Shown here one piece after another: positions 16,178-24,930 of a stretch of 64,000 nucleotides of DNA (position 1 is its first letter; the number at the start of each line of letters is the position of its first letter). Source of the stretch: Mycolicibacterium grossiae. Lineage in GTDB: Bacteria > Actinomycetota > Actinomycetes > Mycobacteriales > Mycobacteriaceae. The notes under the pieces were generated by a model, which had not been told where the DNA came from, did not search any database, and saw only the letters and a list, made by a program, of their open reading frames with translations. Position numbers and translations under genes: made by a program. The stretch lies in NCBI RefSeq assembly GCF_008329645.1, contig NZ_CP043474.1, forward strand, positions 4,774,001 through 4,838,000. The letters run 5' to 3'.

Positions 16178-16678
16178 GTGAGGATCGCTGCGGTAAACAT
16201 GCCGGCGGTGAACGTGCTGGCGGTGAACGTGCTGACCGTCGGCGTGCTGCTCGTGGCCGCGCCCACGGCCGGGGCGGACAACGCGCGGCTCAACGACGGC
16301 GTCGTCGCCAACGTCTACACCGTGCAGCACCAGGCGGGCTGCGACACCGACCTGACCATCGACCCCCGGCTGCGGCTGGCCGCGCAGTGGCACGCGAACG
16401 ACGTGCTGGCCAACCGGGCACTCGACGGTGACGTCGGCAGCGACGGGTCCACGGTGCGGAGCCGCGCCGAGGCGGCCGGCTTCCGCGGCGAGGTCGCCGA
16501 GACGGTGGCGATAACCCCGGCGCTGGCGATCAACGGCGTCGAGATCCTCGACCAGTGGTATCACCGGCCCGACTACTTCGCCATCATGAGCGACTGCACC
16601 CACAGCCGGATCGGCGTGTGGTCGGAGAACGCGCTCGACCGCAGCGTGGTGGTCGCGGTGTACGGCCGGCCCGCCTAG
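16178..16678 (+). CDS. Secreted CAP/SCP-like domain protein
   Basis: A 166-residue exported protein starting at a GTG, with a signal peptide cleaved near PTAGA-DN. The mature part looks like a shortened CAP domain: LNDGVVANVYTVQHQAGC, LRLAAQWHANDVLANR, AGFRGEVAETVAI, and the C-terminal IMSDCTHSRIGVWSENAL motif with a likely disulfide to the first cysteine. CAP proteins are secreted and function variously, sometimes as proteases or lipid binders. The signal peptide is built from three 15-bp repeats (see findings). Its last 4 bp overlap the convergent era gene. Confidence 0.75.
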   Translation: MRIAAVNMPAVNVLAVNVLTVGVLLVAAPTAGADNARLNDGVVANVYTVQHQAGCDTDLTIDPRLRLAAQWHANDVLANRALDGDVGSDGSTVRSRAEAAGFRGEVAETVAITPALAINGVEILDQWYHRPDYFAIMSDCTHSRIGVWSENALDRSVVVAVYGRPA

Positions 16679-17589
16679 AACCCGAGGCGGCCGAGCTGCT
16701 TGGGGTCGCGCTGCCAGTTCTTGGCGATCTTCACCCGCAGGTCGAGATAGACCTTGGTGCCCAGCAGCTTCTCGATCTGGGTCCGTGCGGCGGTGCCCAC
16801 CTCGCGCAGCCGTGCGCCGCCCTTGCCGATGACGATGCCCTTCTGGCTGTCCCGTTCGACGTACAGGATGGCGTGCACGTCGATCAGCGGATCGTCCTCC
16901 GGCCGGTTCGGACGCTCCTCGACCTCGTCGATGACGACGGCCAGCGAGTGCGGCAGCTCGTCGCGCACGCCCTCCAGAGCGGCCTCGCGGATCAGTTCGG
17001 CCATGAGGACTTCCTCGGGCTCGTCGGTCAGTTCCCCATCCGGGTAGAACGCGGGGCCCGGCGGCAACTGGGCGGCCAGCACGTCGACGAGGACGTCGAC
17101 CTGCTCGCCGGTGGTCGCCGAGACGGGCACGATCTCCGCGGCGCCGTCGGTCAGCTCACTGACCGCCAGCAACTGGGCCGCAACCTCGTCCCTCGCGACC
17201 TTGTCGGTCTTGGTGACGACGACGACGAGCGTGGTCCTGGGGGCCACCGCGCGGATCTGCTGGTAGATCCAGCGGTCCCCGGGCCCGATCGCCTCGTCGG
17301 CGGGGATGCAGAGGACGATGACGTCGACCTCGGAGTAGGTGTCCTTCACCAGCTCGTTGAGCCGCTGCCCGAGCAGCGTCCGCGGTCGGTGCAGCCCCGG
17401 GGTGTCGACGAGCACGATCTGGAAGGCCTTGCGGTGCACGATGCCGCGGATGGTGTGCCGGGTGGTCTGCGGCCGGTTGGACGTGATCGCGACCTTCTGT
17501 CCGACCATCGCGTTGGTGAGCGTCGACTTGCCGGTGTTCGGCCGCCCGACGAGGCAGACGAAGCCGGAACGGAACTCGTCGTCGCTCAT
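16675..17589 (-). CDS. era: GTPase Era
   Basis: A 304-residue Ras-like GTPase with a C-terminal KH domain that binds 16S rRNA and aids 30S assembly. G1 GRPNTGKSTLTN (about residues 17-28), G3 DTPGLHRP (about 62), G4 TKTD (about 129) and the KH motif GIVIGKGGARLREVG (about 247) are all seen. It is the last gene of the phoH-ybeY-CBS protein-17586-era chain, each pair joined by a 4-nt overlap. Confidence 0.97.
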   Translation of the reverse strand: MSDDEFRSGFVCLVGRPNTGKSTLTNAMVGQKVAITSNRPQTTRHTIRGIVHRKAFQIVLVDTPGLHRPRTLLGQRLNELVKDTYSEVDVIVLCIPADEAIGPGDRWIYQQIRAVAPRTTLVVVVTKTDKVARDEVAAQLLAVSELTDGAAEIVPVSATTGEQVDVLVDVLAAQLPPGPAFYPDGELTDEPEEVLMAELIREAALEGVRDELPHSLAVVIDEVEERPNRPEDDPLIDVHAILYVERDSQKGIVIGKGGARLREVGTAARTQIEKLLGTKVYLDLRVKIAKNWQRDPKQLGRLGF

Positions 17590-17912
17590 GACGGCTGCGG
17601 GGTGCCCGAGCGGTCGGTGACGATCACCGCGGCATCGGCGGACATCTCGCGCACCGCGGCGATCCCGGCGTCGTCGGTCGATCCGCCGACCAGGACGGCG
17701 GCCTCGAGCCCTGCGGCCCCGCTCGACACCGCCGCCGCGACGGCGGCCTGCAGCGCCGTGAGGCGCAGGGCGTCGAGGGTCACGGGCGCGCCGGCGTACG
17801 TGCGGCCGTCGAGGTCCCGCACGGCGGCACCACCGGCGGCGTCGGCGCGGGCCATGGCACCGCGGGCGAGCACCACCAGCTTGGCGTCCTCGGCGTCGAG
17901 TTCGGCGCTCAC
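17586..17912 (-). CDS. Small conserved protein (Rv2365c-like, cytidine deaminase-like fold)
   Basis: A 108-residue protein, Ala-rich. The pattern of helix (DAKLVVLARGAMARADAAGGAAVRDLDGRTYAGAPV), helix (TALQAAVAAAVSSGAAGLEAAVLVGGS) and final strand recalls the cytidine deaminase fold, but the zinc-binding C/HxE and PCxxC motifs are missing, so enzymatic activity is unlikely. It sits between the CBS-domain protein and era with 4-nt overlaps on both sides, the same arrangement as Rv2365c. Function is unknown; the tight coupling suggests a role tied to ribosome maturation. Confidence 0.75.
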   Translation of the reverse strand: MSAELDAEDAKLVVLARGAMARADAAGGAAVRDLDGRTYAGAPVTLDALRLTALQAAVAAAVSSGAAGLEAAVLVGGSTDDAGIAAVREMSADAAVIVTDRSGTPQPS

Positions 17913-19198
17913 TGTTCGGTGTCCTCCTCGGGGGTTTCGGTGCGGCTCACCAGGACGGTGCCCACACGGACGCGACCGCGGTGGTCCTGGCCGCCCTCGG
18001 CGCGCAGCCGCAGCCCGTCCCAGGTGACCTCGGCGCCGGGCAGCGGCACCCGGCCCAGCTCGTGGGCCAGCAACCCGCCGACGGTGTCCACGTCGAGGTC
18101 CTCGTCGATGTCGAGATCGGTGAACAGCTCACCGAGGTCCTCCAGCGGCAGGCGCGCCGACACGCGGAACGCGTCGTCGCCCAGGTCCTCCCAGGGCTGC
18201 ACCTCGTCGGTGTCGTACTCGTCGGCGATCTCGCCGACGATCTCCTCGAGCACGTCCTCGATGGTGACGAGCCCGGCGATGGCGCCGTACTCGTCGACGA
18301 GCAGCGCCATGTGGTTGCGGTCGCGCTGCATCTCGCGCAGCAGTTCGTCGAGCGGCTTGGAGTCGGGCACGAACACCGGCGGGCGCATCAGGTCGGCGAC
18401 CTTGGTGTCCCGGCCGCCGCTGGTGAAGGTCCGCTGCACCAGGTCCTTGAGGTAGATGACGCCCACGACGTCGTCGACGTTCTCCCCGATGACCGGGATG
18501 CGGGAGTGGCCGCTGCGCACCGCGAGCGACGTCGCCTGCGCAGCCGTCTTGTCCGCCTCGATCCACACCATCTCGGTGCGCGGCACCATGATCTCGCGCG
18601 CCCCGGTGTCGCCGAGTTCGAAGACCGACTGGATCATCCGCCGCTCGTCGTCAGCGACCACGCCGCTCTGCTGCGCCAGGTCGACCACCTCGCGCAACTC
18701 GATCTCGGAGGCGAACGGCCCGTTGCGGAATCCGCGACCGGGCGTCAGCGCGTTGCCGATCAACACCAGCAGCCGGCTGATCGGGGTGAGCAGCACCGCG
18801 ATCGCCTGCAGCGGGAAGACGGCCACCAGCGCGATGGTGTAGGCGTTCTGCCTGCCGATGGTGCGCGGCCCGACACCGATCGCGACGAAGCTCACCACCA
18901 CCATGATCGCGGCGGCCGCCACCAGACCCCAGCGGAGCCCGAGATCGTCGACGAGGTAGGCGACGAGCAGCACCGTGGCGATCGTCTCGCACGTGATGCG
19001 CAGCAGGACGACGAGATTGACGTACCGCGGCCGGTCGGCCATCAGCCGCGCGAGCCGGGCAGCCCCGGGACGCTCGTTGCGCACCATCTCCTCGACCCGG
19101 GCCAGCGAGACCGTGCCGATGGCGGCGTCGACGGCCGCGAACAGGCCGCCGATGAAGATCAGCGCGATGGCCCCGACCAGGGGCGCAATGCCACTCAC
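17909..19198 (-). CDS. CNNM/HlyC-CorC family transporter-like protein with CBS pair
   Basis: A 429-residue membrane protein. The N-terminal DUF21/CNNM domain (about residues 5-190) has three or four helices (LVGAIALIFIGGLFAAVDAAIGTVSLARVEEMV; LRWGLVAAAAIMVVVSFVAIGVGP). A CBS-domain pair follows (about 210-330; MVPRTEMVWIEADKTA, GHSRIPVIGENVDDVVGVIYLKDL, LVDEYGAIAGLVTIEDVLEEIVGEI), then a CorC_HlyC domain (about 350-425). The family is linked to Mg2+/Co2+ homeostasis and nucleotide sensing. It corresponds to Rv2366c and is coupled to ybeY and the 17586 gene by 4-nt overlaps. Confidence 0.9.
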   Translation of the reverse strand: MSGIAPLVGAIALIFIGGLFAAVDAAIGTVSLARVEEMVRNERPGAARLARLMADRPRYVNLVVLLRITCETIATVLLVAYLVDDLGLRWGLVAAAAIMVVVSFVAIGVGPRTIGRQNAYTIALVAVFPLQAIAVLLTPISRLLVLIGNALTPGRGFRNGPFASEIELREVVDLAQQSGVVADDERRMIQSVFELGDTGAREIMVPRTEMVWIEADKTAAQATSLAVRSGHSRIPVIGENVDDVVGVIYLKDLVQRTFTSGGRDTKVADLMRPPVFVPDSKPLDELLREMQRDRNHMALLVDEYGAIAGLVTIEDVLEEIVGEIADEYDTDEVQPWEDLGDDAFRVSARLPLEDLGELFTDLDIDEDLDVDTVGGLLAHELGRVPLPGAEVTWDGLRLRAEGGQDHRGRVRVGTVLVSRTETPEEDTEQ

Positions 19199-19731
19199 GA
19201 CTGATCGTAGAAGCGCGACTCGTCGAGCAGCCGGCGGTCGCGCTCGGTCTGCCGGTCACGGTGGTAGCCGTCCACCTGGTCGGCGACCCACCCCTCGAGC
19301 AGTTCGCGTTGCAACGCGAACATCTCCTTCTCCTCGTCGGGTTCGGCGTGGTCGTAGCCCAGCAGGTGCAGCACGCCGTGGACGGTCAGCAGCGCCAACT
19401 CCTGACCGAGCGAATGCCCGGCCGCCTCGGCCTGTTTCGCCGCGAAGTCCGGGCAGAGCACGATGTCGCCGAGCATCGACGGGCCGGGCTCGGGTGCGTC
19501 GGGACGGCCACCGGGCTCCAGTTCGTCCATCGGGAAGCTCATCACGTCGGTGGGACCCGGCAGGTCCATCCACCGCATGTGCAGGTCGGCCATCGCCGCG
19601 GAGTCGAGCAGCACCATGGACAGCTCGGCGGCGGGGTTGACGTCCATCCGCTCGATCACGAAGCGGGCCACGCTGATCAGCTCGGTCTCGGACACCTCGA
19701 CGCCGGACTCGTTGGAGACCTCGATGCTCAC
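19195..19731 (-). CDS. ybeY: Endoribonuclease YbeY (rRNA maturation)
   Basis: A 178-residue zinc endoribonuclease that matures the 16S rRNA 3' end and helps 70S quality control. The HGVLHLLGYDH motif (about residues 117-127; H3xH5xH) gives the three zinc ligands, and the DVMSFPMDE segment (about 62) is conserved. Its GTG start overlaps the phoH stop by 4 nt, the usual phoH-ybeY pairing. Confidence 0.95.
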   Translation of the reverse strand: MSIEVSNESGVEVSETELISVARFVIERMDVNPAAELSMVLLDSAAMADLHMRWMDLPGPTDVMSFPMDELEPGGRPDAPEPGPSMLGDIVLCPDFAAKQAEAAGHSLGQELALLTVHGVLHLLGYDHAEPDEEKEMFALQRELLEGWVADQVDGYHRDRQTERDRRLLDESRFYDQS

Positions 19732-20780
19732 CGGCGCGACCTGCCGACGTTCGCGCGTCGCTGCGCCCGGTTCACCCCGGAGCCGTCACCCTCGAATCGT
19801 GCGTAGGCGTCCACGATCTCGCCGACCAGCCGGTGCCGCACGACGTCGGCGCTGGTGAGTTCCGAGACGTGGATGTCGTCGATGCCGTCGAGGATGTCGA
19901 CCGCCGCCCGCAGTCCGGACCGCGCACCACCGGGAAGGTCGATCTGGGTGGTGTCACCGGTGACGACGATCTTCGAGCCGAACCCGAGTCGGGTGAGGAA
20001 CATCTTCATCTGCTCGGCGGTCGTGTTCTGCGCCTCGTCGAGGATGATGAAGGCGTCATTGAGCGTGCGACCACGCATGTATGCCAGCGGTGCGACCTCG
20101 ATGACGCCGGTGCTCATCAGCTTCGGGATGAGTTCGGTGTCCATCATGTCGTGCAGGGCGTCGTACAGCGGCCGCAGGTACGGGTCGATCTTCTCGCTGA
20201 GCGTGCCGGGCAGGAACCCAAGGCGCTCACCGGCTTCCACGGCCGGACGGGTGAGGATGATGCGTGAGACCTGCTTGCTCTGCAGCGCGCTGACCGCCTT
20301 GGCCATCGCGAGGTAGGTCTTGCCGGTGCCGGCCGGGCCGATGCCGAACACGATGGTGTTCGCGTCGATCGCGTCGACGTAGCGCTTCTGGTTGAGCGTC
20401 TTGGGCCGGATCCTCTTGCCGCGCCGGGACAGGATGTCCAGGGTCAATACGTCCGCGGGCGACTCGCTGCCGGTGCCGGTCAGCATCGTCACGGTGTGCC
20501 GGACGGCGTCGGGCGTCAACGTCTGACCGCTGGCGACGACCGCCATCAGCTCGGACAGCGCACGCTCGGCCAGCGCGACGTCGGCGGGCTCACCGGACAG
20601 CGTCAGCGCATTGCCGCGGGCATGGATGTCGGCGGTGATCAGCCGTTCGAGTGCGCGCAGGTTCTCGTCGGCGGAACCGAGCAGGCCCACGACGAGTTCG
20701 GGCGGCACGTTGATGTTGCTGCGAACCGAGGTGTTGCTTCGCGCGGAGGACGAGGCAGCGTTCGTGTCTCGGGGCGTCAC
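19728..20780 (-). CDS. phoH: PhoH-family ATPase
   Basis: A 350-residue P-loop ATPase. Walker A GPAGTGKTYLAMA (about residues 160-172) and Walker B FIILDEAQN (about 263) are clear. A KH-like N-terminal region (about 45-120) precedes them. The GTG at 20780 (VTPRDTNAASS) gives the length expected for PhoH1; a longer frame to 20873 lacks support. PhoH proteins act in RNA metabolism and phosphate stress; the neighbouring ybeY and era suggest rRNA processing. It is the first gene of the era operon. Confidence 0.92.
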   Translation of the reverse strand: MTPRDTNAASSSARSNTSVRSNINVPPELVVGLLGSADENLRALERLITADIHARGNALTLSGEPADVALAERALSELMAVVASGQTLTPDAVRHTVTMLTGTGSESPADVLTLDILSRRGKRIRPKTLNQKRYVDAIDANTIVFGIGPAGTGKTYLAMAKAVSALQSKQVSRIILTRPAVEAGERLGFLPGTLSEKIDPYLRPLYDALHDMMDTELIPKLMSTGVIEVAPLAYMRGRTLNDAFIILDEAQNTTAEQMKMFLTRLGFGSKIVVTGDTTQIDLPGGARSGLRAAVDILDGIDDIHVSELTSADVVRHRLVGEIVDAYARFEGDGSGVNRAQRRANVGRSRR

Positions 20781-20877
20781 GTGGGGTTCAGTGCCTGCTT
20801 TCCGTGTTCGTGGACTTGGCGTGGACCGGGTGCGTCCGAGTTTACCGCCGGTCGCCGTCACGGCCCAAGGCAAAACC

Positions 20878-21636
20878 TCACCACCTGCTGGTCAGCGCCC
20901 CCAACGCCCCCAGCGCGACCGCCGCGGCCGACGACGTGCGCAGCACCGACGGCCCCAGCCGCACGGCCACCGCGCCGGCGCCGGTCAGCGCGGCGATCTC
21001 GTCGTCGCTGATCCCGCCCTCCGGTCCGACCAGCAGGAACACCGCCGGCGCGGCGGTCAGTCGGGCGCGTAGCGCGGGTCCGGTCAGCGGTTCGGTAGCC
21101 GACTCGTGCAGCGCGAGCACCAGGGCTCCGGCGGCGGCCTCGGCGGCCACGCGGTCGGTCACCTGGCGGCTGGTCAGCAGCGTCCCGACCTCGGGTACCC
21201 ACGGGCGGCGCGACTGGCGGGCCGCCGAGCGCGCGACGGCCTGCCACCGGCGCAGGCCCTTGTCGACCTTGGCGGCACCGTCCCAGCGCGCCACGCACCG
21301 GTCGGACTGCCAGGCCAGGAAGCCGTCGGCGCCGGCCTCGGTGGCCAGCTCGACGGCGAGTTCGGCACGGTCGGACTTGGGCAGCGCCTGCACGACGGTC
21401 ACGGTCGGCGTCGGCGGCGCGACGTCGCGGACCGCCAGGACGCGGGCCGACAGGCGGCCCTTGGCGACGTCGTCGACGGTGCAGTGCGCGACGCGGCCGG
21501 CACCGTCGGAGACGTCGATCTCCTCGCCGACGCGGATGCGCCGGACCGTGGCGGCGTGGAAGCCCTCGTCACCGTCGATGACGACGGCGGCACCGGTCTG
21601 CGGCGGTGCGTCGACGTAGAAGAGTGCCCGGCTCAG
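20878..21636 (-). CDS. rsmE: 16S rRNA m3U1498 methyltransferase RsmE, non-canonical start
   Basis: The SPOUT methyltransferase that makes m3U1498 in 16S rRNA. The SAM-binding knot is seen in FLLVGPEGGISDDEIAALTGAGAVAVRLGPSVLRTSSAAAVALG near the end. The N-terminal PUA-like domain (SRALFYVDAPPQ, IDGDEGFHAATVRRIRVGEEIDVSDG) lies upstream of the first ATG/GTG/TTG in frame (GTG 21402), which would remove about 78 conserved residues. I placed the start at a CTG (21636), 2 nt after the dnaJ stop, giving 252 residues; this is an inference. Confidence 0.8.
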   Translation of the reverse strand: MSRALFYVDAPPQTGAAVVIDGDEGFHAATVRRIRVGEEIDVSDGAGRVAHCTVDDVAKGRLSARVLAVRDVAPPTPTVTVVQALPKSDRAELAVELATEAGADGFLAWQSDRCVARWDGAAKVDKGLRRWQAVARSAARQSRRPWVPEVGTLLTSRQVTDRVAAEAAAGALVLALHESATEPLTGPALRARLTAAPAVFLLVGPEGGISDDEIAALTGAGAVAVRLGPSVLRTSSAAAVALGALGALTSRW

Positions 21637-21637
21637 G

Positions 21638-22777
21638 TCAGCGCCCGGTGAACGTCTCGCGCAGCCTGCTGAACAGGCCGCCGCCCGACGGCGCGGCGTG
21701 CGTCGACTTCACCTCGGCGACGTCGCGGCTGCGGTTCTCCTTGAGCTTGCGCAACAGGTCGGTGTCCTGGTGGTCGAGGCGCGACGGCACCACGACCTCG
21801 ACGTGGGCGTGCAGGTCGCCGCGCACGCCGGAGCGCAGGTGCGGCATGCCGTGACCGCGCAGTGTCGTGACGGTGCCAGGCTGAGTGCCCGGCGCGATCG
21901 TGATGTCGGTCGGCCCGTCGAGGATGGCGTCCACCGACACCGTGGTGCCCAGCGCCGCGTCGACCATCGGCACCGACACCGTGCAGTGCAGGTCGTCGCC
22001 GTCGCGCACGAACACGTCGTGCGGCTGTTCGTGCACCTCGACGTAGAGGTCGCCGGCCGGGCCGCCGCCGGGGCCGACCTCGCCCTGGGCGGCCAGCCGC
22101 ACCCGCATGCCCTCGCCGACGCCCGCCGGGATCTTCACGCTGACCTCGCGCCGCGCGCGCACCCGCCCGTCGCCGCCGCAGCGGTGGCACGGGTCGGGGA
22201 TCACCTCGCCGACGCCGGCGCACACCGGGCAGGGACGCGTGGTCATGACCTGGCCGAGCAGGGACCGCTGGACGGTCTGCACCTCGCCCTGGCCGTGGCA
22301 GGTGTCGCACGTCGCGGGCGTCGAGTCGCCGTGCGTGCCCTTGCCCTGGCAGACGTCGCAGAGCACGGCCGTGTCGACGGTGACCTGCTTGGTGACGCCG
22401 GTCGCGCACTCGGTGAGGTCCATGCGCATGCGCAGCAGCGAGTCCGAACCGGGCCGCACGCGCCCGATGGGTCCGCGGGTCCCTCCGCCGCCGCCGAAGA
22501 AGGCCTCGAACACGTCGCCGAGCCCGCCGAAGCCGCCGCCGAACCCGTTGCCGCCGCCCGGGCCGGCCTCCATCGGGTCGGCGCCCATGTCGACGATGCG
22601 CCGCTTCTCCGGATCGCTGAGCACCTCGTAGGCGAGCTTCACCTCGGTGAACTCGTCGCCCGCGTCGGGATTCACGTCCGGATGCAGCTTGCGCGCCAAC
22701 TTCCGGTACGCAGCCTTGATCTCCGAGTCGCTCGCGCCCTTGCTCAACCTTAGCAGGCCGTAGTAATCGCGTGCCAC
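21638..22777 (-). CDS. dnaJ: Chaperone protein DnaJ (DnaJ2)
   Basis: A 379-residue type I J-protein that stimulates DnaK. The J domain (residues 2-70) keeps the HPD triad (KLHPDVNPDAGD). A Gly/Phe region (FGGGFGGLGDVFEAFFGGGGG) and four CxxCxGxG zinc repeats (CDVCQGKG, CDTCHGQG, CPVCAGVG, CHRCGGDG; about 150-215) follow, then the substrate-binding C-terminus. The GTG at 22777 gives VARDYYGLLRL, the conserved N-terminus. It follows hrcA by 48 bp, the same hrcA-dnaJ2 pair as in M. tuberculosis. Confidence 0.96.
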   Translation of the reverse strand: MARDYYGLLRLSKGASDSEIKAAYRKLARKLHPDVNPDAGDEFTEVKLAYEVLSDPEKRRIVDMGADPMEAGPGGGNGFGGGFGGLGDVFEAFFGGGGGTRGPIGRVRPGSDSLLRMRMDLTECATGVTKQVTVDTAVLCDVCQGKGTHGDSTPATCDTCHGQGEVQTVQRSLLGQVMTTRPCPVCAGVGEVIPDPCHRCGGDGRVRARREVSVKIPAGVGEGMRVRLAAQGEVGPGGGPAGDLYVEVHEQPHDVFVRDGDDLHCTVSVPMVDAALGTTVSVDAILDGPTDITIAPGTQPGTVTTLRGHGMPHLRSGVRGDLHAHVEVVVPSRLDHQDTDLLRKLKENRSRDVAEVKSTHAAPSGGGLFSRLRETFTGR

Positions 22778-22825
22778 GCCAAACCCTTCCACCGATCGGC
22801 CGCCGTCCGCGGCCGGTGCGCACCC

Positions 22826-23857
22826 CTAACGGGTGCCCAGAACTTCGCCTATGTACAGAGCAACCGCCGCAACGTTGGCGATGGTTCCCGGGTAGTCCAT
22901 GCGCGTGGGCCCCACCACACCCATGCCGCCGTAGATCTTGCCGAGCGAGCCGTAGGCCGTGCTGATCACCGACGTTCCCGCCATCTGCTCGGCCTCGGTC
23001 TCGTGCCCGATCCTCACCGTGACCTTACCGGCCTCCTGCTGGGCGGCCAGCAGTCGGAGGACCACGACCTGCTCCTCGAGCGCCTCGAGCACCGACCGCA
23101 GCGAGCCGCCGAAGTCGGCGGTGTTGCGCGTCAGGTTCGCCGTCCCACCCAGCAGCAACCGCTCCTCGGTGTGTTCGACGAGCGTCTCCACCAGGACCGT
23201 GGCGGCGCGGCCCACCGCGTCCCCCAGCCCGCCGTGGCCGTCGAGGTGCGACGCCAGGTCGGCGACCGCCACCGACGCCGCCGACAGCGGCTTGCCCTCC
23301 AGCGCCTGCCCCAGCCGCTCGCGCAGCTGCGCGAGCTGGTGCTCGTCGAGGGCGTCGCCGAGTTCGACGATGCGCTGATCGACGCGCCCGGTGTCGGTGA
23401 TCACCACCAACAGCAGCCGCGCGGGCGTCAGCGCCACGACTTCGAGGTGGCGGACCGTCGAGGTGGTGAGCGTCGGGTACTGCACGATCGCGACCTGCCG
23501 GGTGAGCTGCGCCAGCAGCCGCACCGCGCGGCGCAGCACGTCGTCGAGGTCGACGCCGTTCTCCAGGAACGTCAGGATCGCCCGGCGCTCGCTGGTCGAC
23601 AACGGCTTGACGTCGTCGAGCCGGTCGACGAACTCGCGGTAGCCCTTCTCCGTGGGCACCCGTCCGGAACTGGTGTGCGGCTGCGCGATGTAGCCCTCGG
23701 CCTCCAGCACGGCCATGTCGTTGCGGACGGTCGCGCTGGAGACCCCGAGGTTGTGCCGCTCGACGAGCGCCTTGGAGCCGATCGGCTCCTGCGTGGTCAC
23801 GAAATCGGCCACGATGGCGCGCAGCACCTCGAACCGCCGATCATCGGCACTACCCAT
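22826..23857 (-). CDS. hrcA: Heat-inducible transcription repressor HrcA
   Basis: A 343-residue repressor that binds CIRCE operators of chaperone operons. N-terminal winged helix (RRFEVLRAIVADFVTTQEPIGSKALVERHNLGVSSATVRNDMAVLEAEG), then the helical core and the C-terminal VVGPTRMDYPGTIANVAAVALYIGEVL signature. The ATG at 23857 gives the length usual in mycobacteria. I see no CIRCE copy in its own upstream region (23858-24003), so HrcA probably acts on groE genes elsewhere. Confidence 0.95.
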   Translation of the reverse strand: MGSADDRRFEVLRAIVADFVTTQEPIGSKALVERHNLGVSSATVRNDMAVLEAEGYIAQPHTSSGRVPTEKGYREFVDRLDDVKPLSTSERRAILTFLENGVDLDDVLRRAVRLLAQLTRQVAIVQYPTLTTSTVRHLEVVALTPARLLLVVITDTGRVDQRIVELGDALDEHQLAQLRERLGQALEGKPLSAASVAVADLASHLDGHGGLGDAVGRAATVLVETLVEHTEERLLLGGTANLTRNTADFGGSLRSVLEALEEQVVVLRLLAAQQEAGKVTVRIGHETEAEQMAGTSVISTAYGSLGKIYGGMGVVGPTRMDYPGTIANVAAVALYIGEVLGTR

Positions 23858-24003
23858 GCGTCTCACCCACCTCGAGTCACCGTCTGACGAATTGCACACC
23901 AAGTACCCCATTTTACGGTGACCTGGACGGACAACCGGCGACGTGGGCACTAACCTCGACCCATGCCGTCGATGCGGAGTTCCGGGTCAGCGCAGTCCCG
24001 CCG

Positions 24004-24333
24004 ATGATCTTCAAGGGTGTCCGCGACGGCAAGCCGTATCCCGAGCACGGCCTGACCCACCGGCAGTGGGCGCAGATCCCGCCGCGTCAGATCCGCCTCG
24101 ACGAACTGATCACCACCACCACGGTGCTGGCGCTGGACCGGCTGCTCAGCGAGGACTCCACCTTCTACGGCGACCTGTTCCCGCACGCCGTGCGCTGGCA
24201 GGGCGCGGTCTACCTCGAGGACGGCCTGCACCGCGCCGTGCGCGCCGCGCTGCGCAACCGCACGGTGCTGCACGCCCGGGTGTACGACACCGCCGTGCCG
24301 TTCGAGCAGCAGACCGGCCCGACTCACCTCTGA
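24004..24333 (+). CDS. Conserved small protein (Rv2375-like)
   Basis: A 109-residue soluble protein without signal peptide. It opens with MIFKGVRDGKPYPEHGLTHRQWAQIPPRQIRLDELITTTT and has the central DRLLSEDSTFYGDLFPHAVRWQGAVYLEDGLHRAVRAALRNR. It matches Rv2375 in place, next to hrcA. Similar sequences have been labelled VapB-like antitoxin in annotations, but no toxin gene lies beside it, so that label is doubtful. Function is unknown. Its end overlaps the convergent membrane-protein gene by 10 bp. Confidence 0.75.
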   Translation: MIFKGVRDGKPYPEHGLTHRQWAQIPPRQIRLDELITTTTVLALDRLLSEDSTFYGDLFPHAVRWQGAVYLEDGLHRAVRAALRNRTVLHARVYDTAVPFEQQTGPTHL

Positions 24334-24896
24334 CGCGGGCGAACCAGCAGCGCGACGCCCATGCCGACCTGCCAGGCGTAGATCGCGTAGACGCTGACCC
24401 GTTCCCACGCGCCGCTCGGCGGCACGCCCGCCAGCAGGATCGCCAACCCCACGAGACCCGTGACGCCCGCGGCGAGCGCGGCACACGACGGTCGACCCCG
24501 CGACCAGGCGAACGCCGCCGCGATCGCGGTGAGGTTGCCGCCGACGATGGCGATCCCGGCCCCCACCACGTGCCACGGCGAGCCGGTACCGGTGGGCACC
24601 GTCGCCACCAGGACGTTGCCGATCCCGTTGCCCACGGCGCAGACCCGCAGCAGCACCGCGCTGCGGGTGCGCGCCAGGCCGGCCACCAGCCACGCCCCGA
24701 GCGAAAAGGCCACCGCCTGTACCAGCAGCGCGCCGTTCAGCCACCCCGCGCGCGGGGACCAGGCCGGTTGGCCGAGCGTGCTGATGACGTCGGTCGCGTA
24801 GGAGTACCCGGGCATGCCCGCCGCGGCGACCGCCTCGGCCACGACGTACCACGCCGCGGACACCAGCCAGCAGACGGCGGCAACGCGTCGGGCCAT
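24324..24896 (-). CDS. DUF998-like membrane protein
   Basis: A 190-residue protein with about six hydrophobic helices (VCWLVSAAWYVVAEAVAAAG; LNGALLVQAVAFSLGAWLVAGLA; VVGAGIAIVGGNLTAIAAAFAW; AALAAGVTGLVGLAILLAGV; YAIYAWQVGMGVALLV) and the motif GYSYATDVISTLGQP after the first helix, typical of DUF998 proteins. It replaces cfp2 (Rv2376c), which M. tuberculosis has at this position. Function is unknown. There is a 34-bp gap from mbtH; it lies downstream of mbtH on the same strand and could be read through from the mbt operon. Confidence 0.75.
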   Translation of the reverse strand: MARRVAAVCWLVSAAWYVVAEAVAAAGMPGYSYATDVISTLGQPAWSPRAGWLNGALLVQAVAFSLGAWLVAGLARTRSAVLLRVCAVGNGIGNVLVATVPTGTGSPWHVVGAGIAIVGGNLTAIAAAFAWSRGRPSCAALAAGVTGLVGLAILLAGVPPSGAWERVSVYAIYAWQVGMGVALLVRPRQR

Positions 24897-24930
24897 TCGC
24901 TCAGCCTAGGAGCGGCGGGTCCGGACCGGC

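Noticed and set aside
23858..24003. Possible CIRCE operator in front of hrcA
   Set aside because: No TTAGCACTC-N9-GAGTGCTAA or close variant was found on reading the region.
24004..24333. VapB antitoxin label for the Rv2375-like protein
   Set aside because: No toxin gene is adjacent and no ribbon-helix-helix or AbrB-type motif was recognised.
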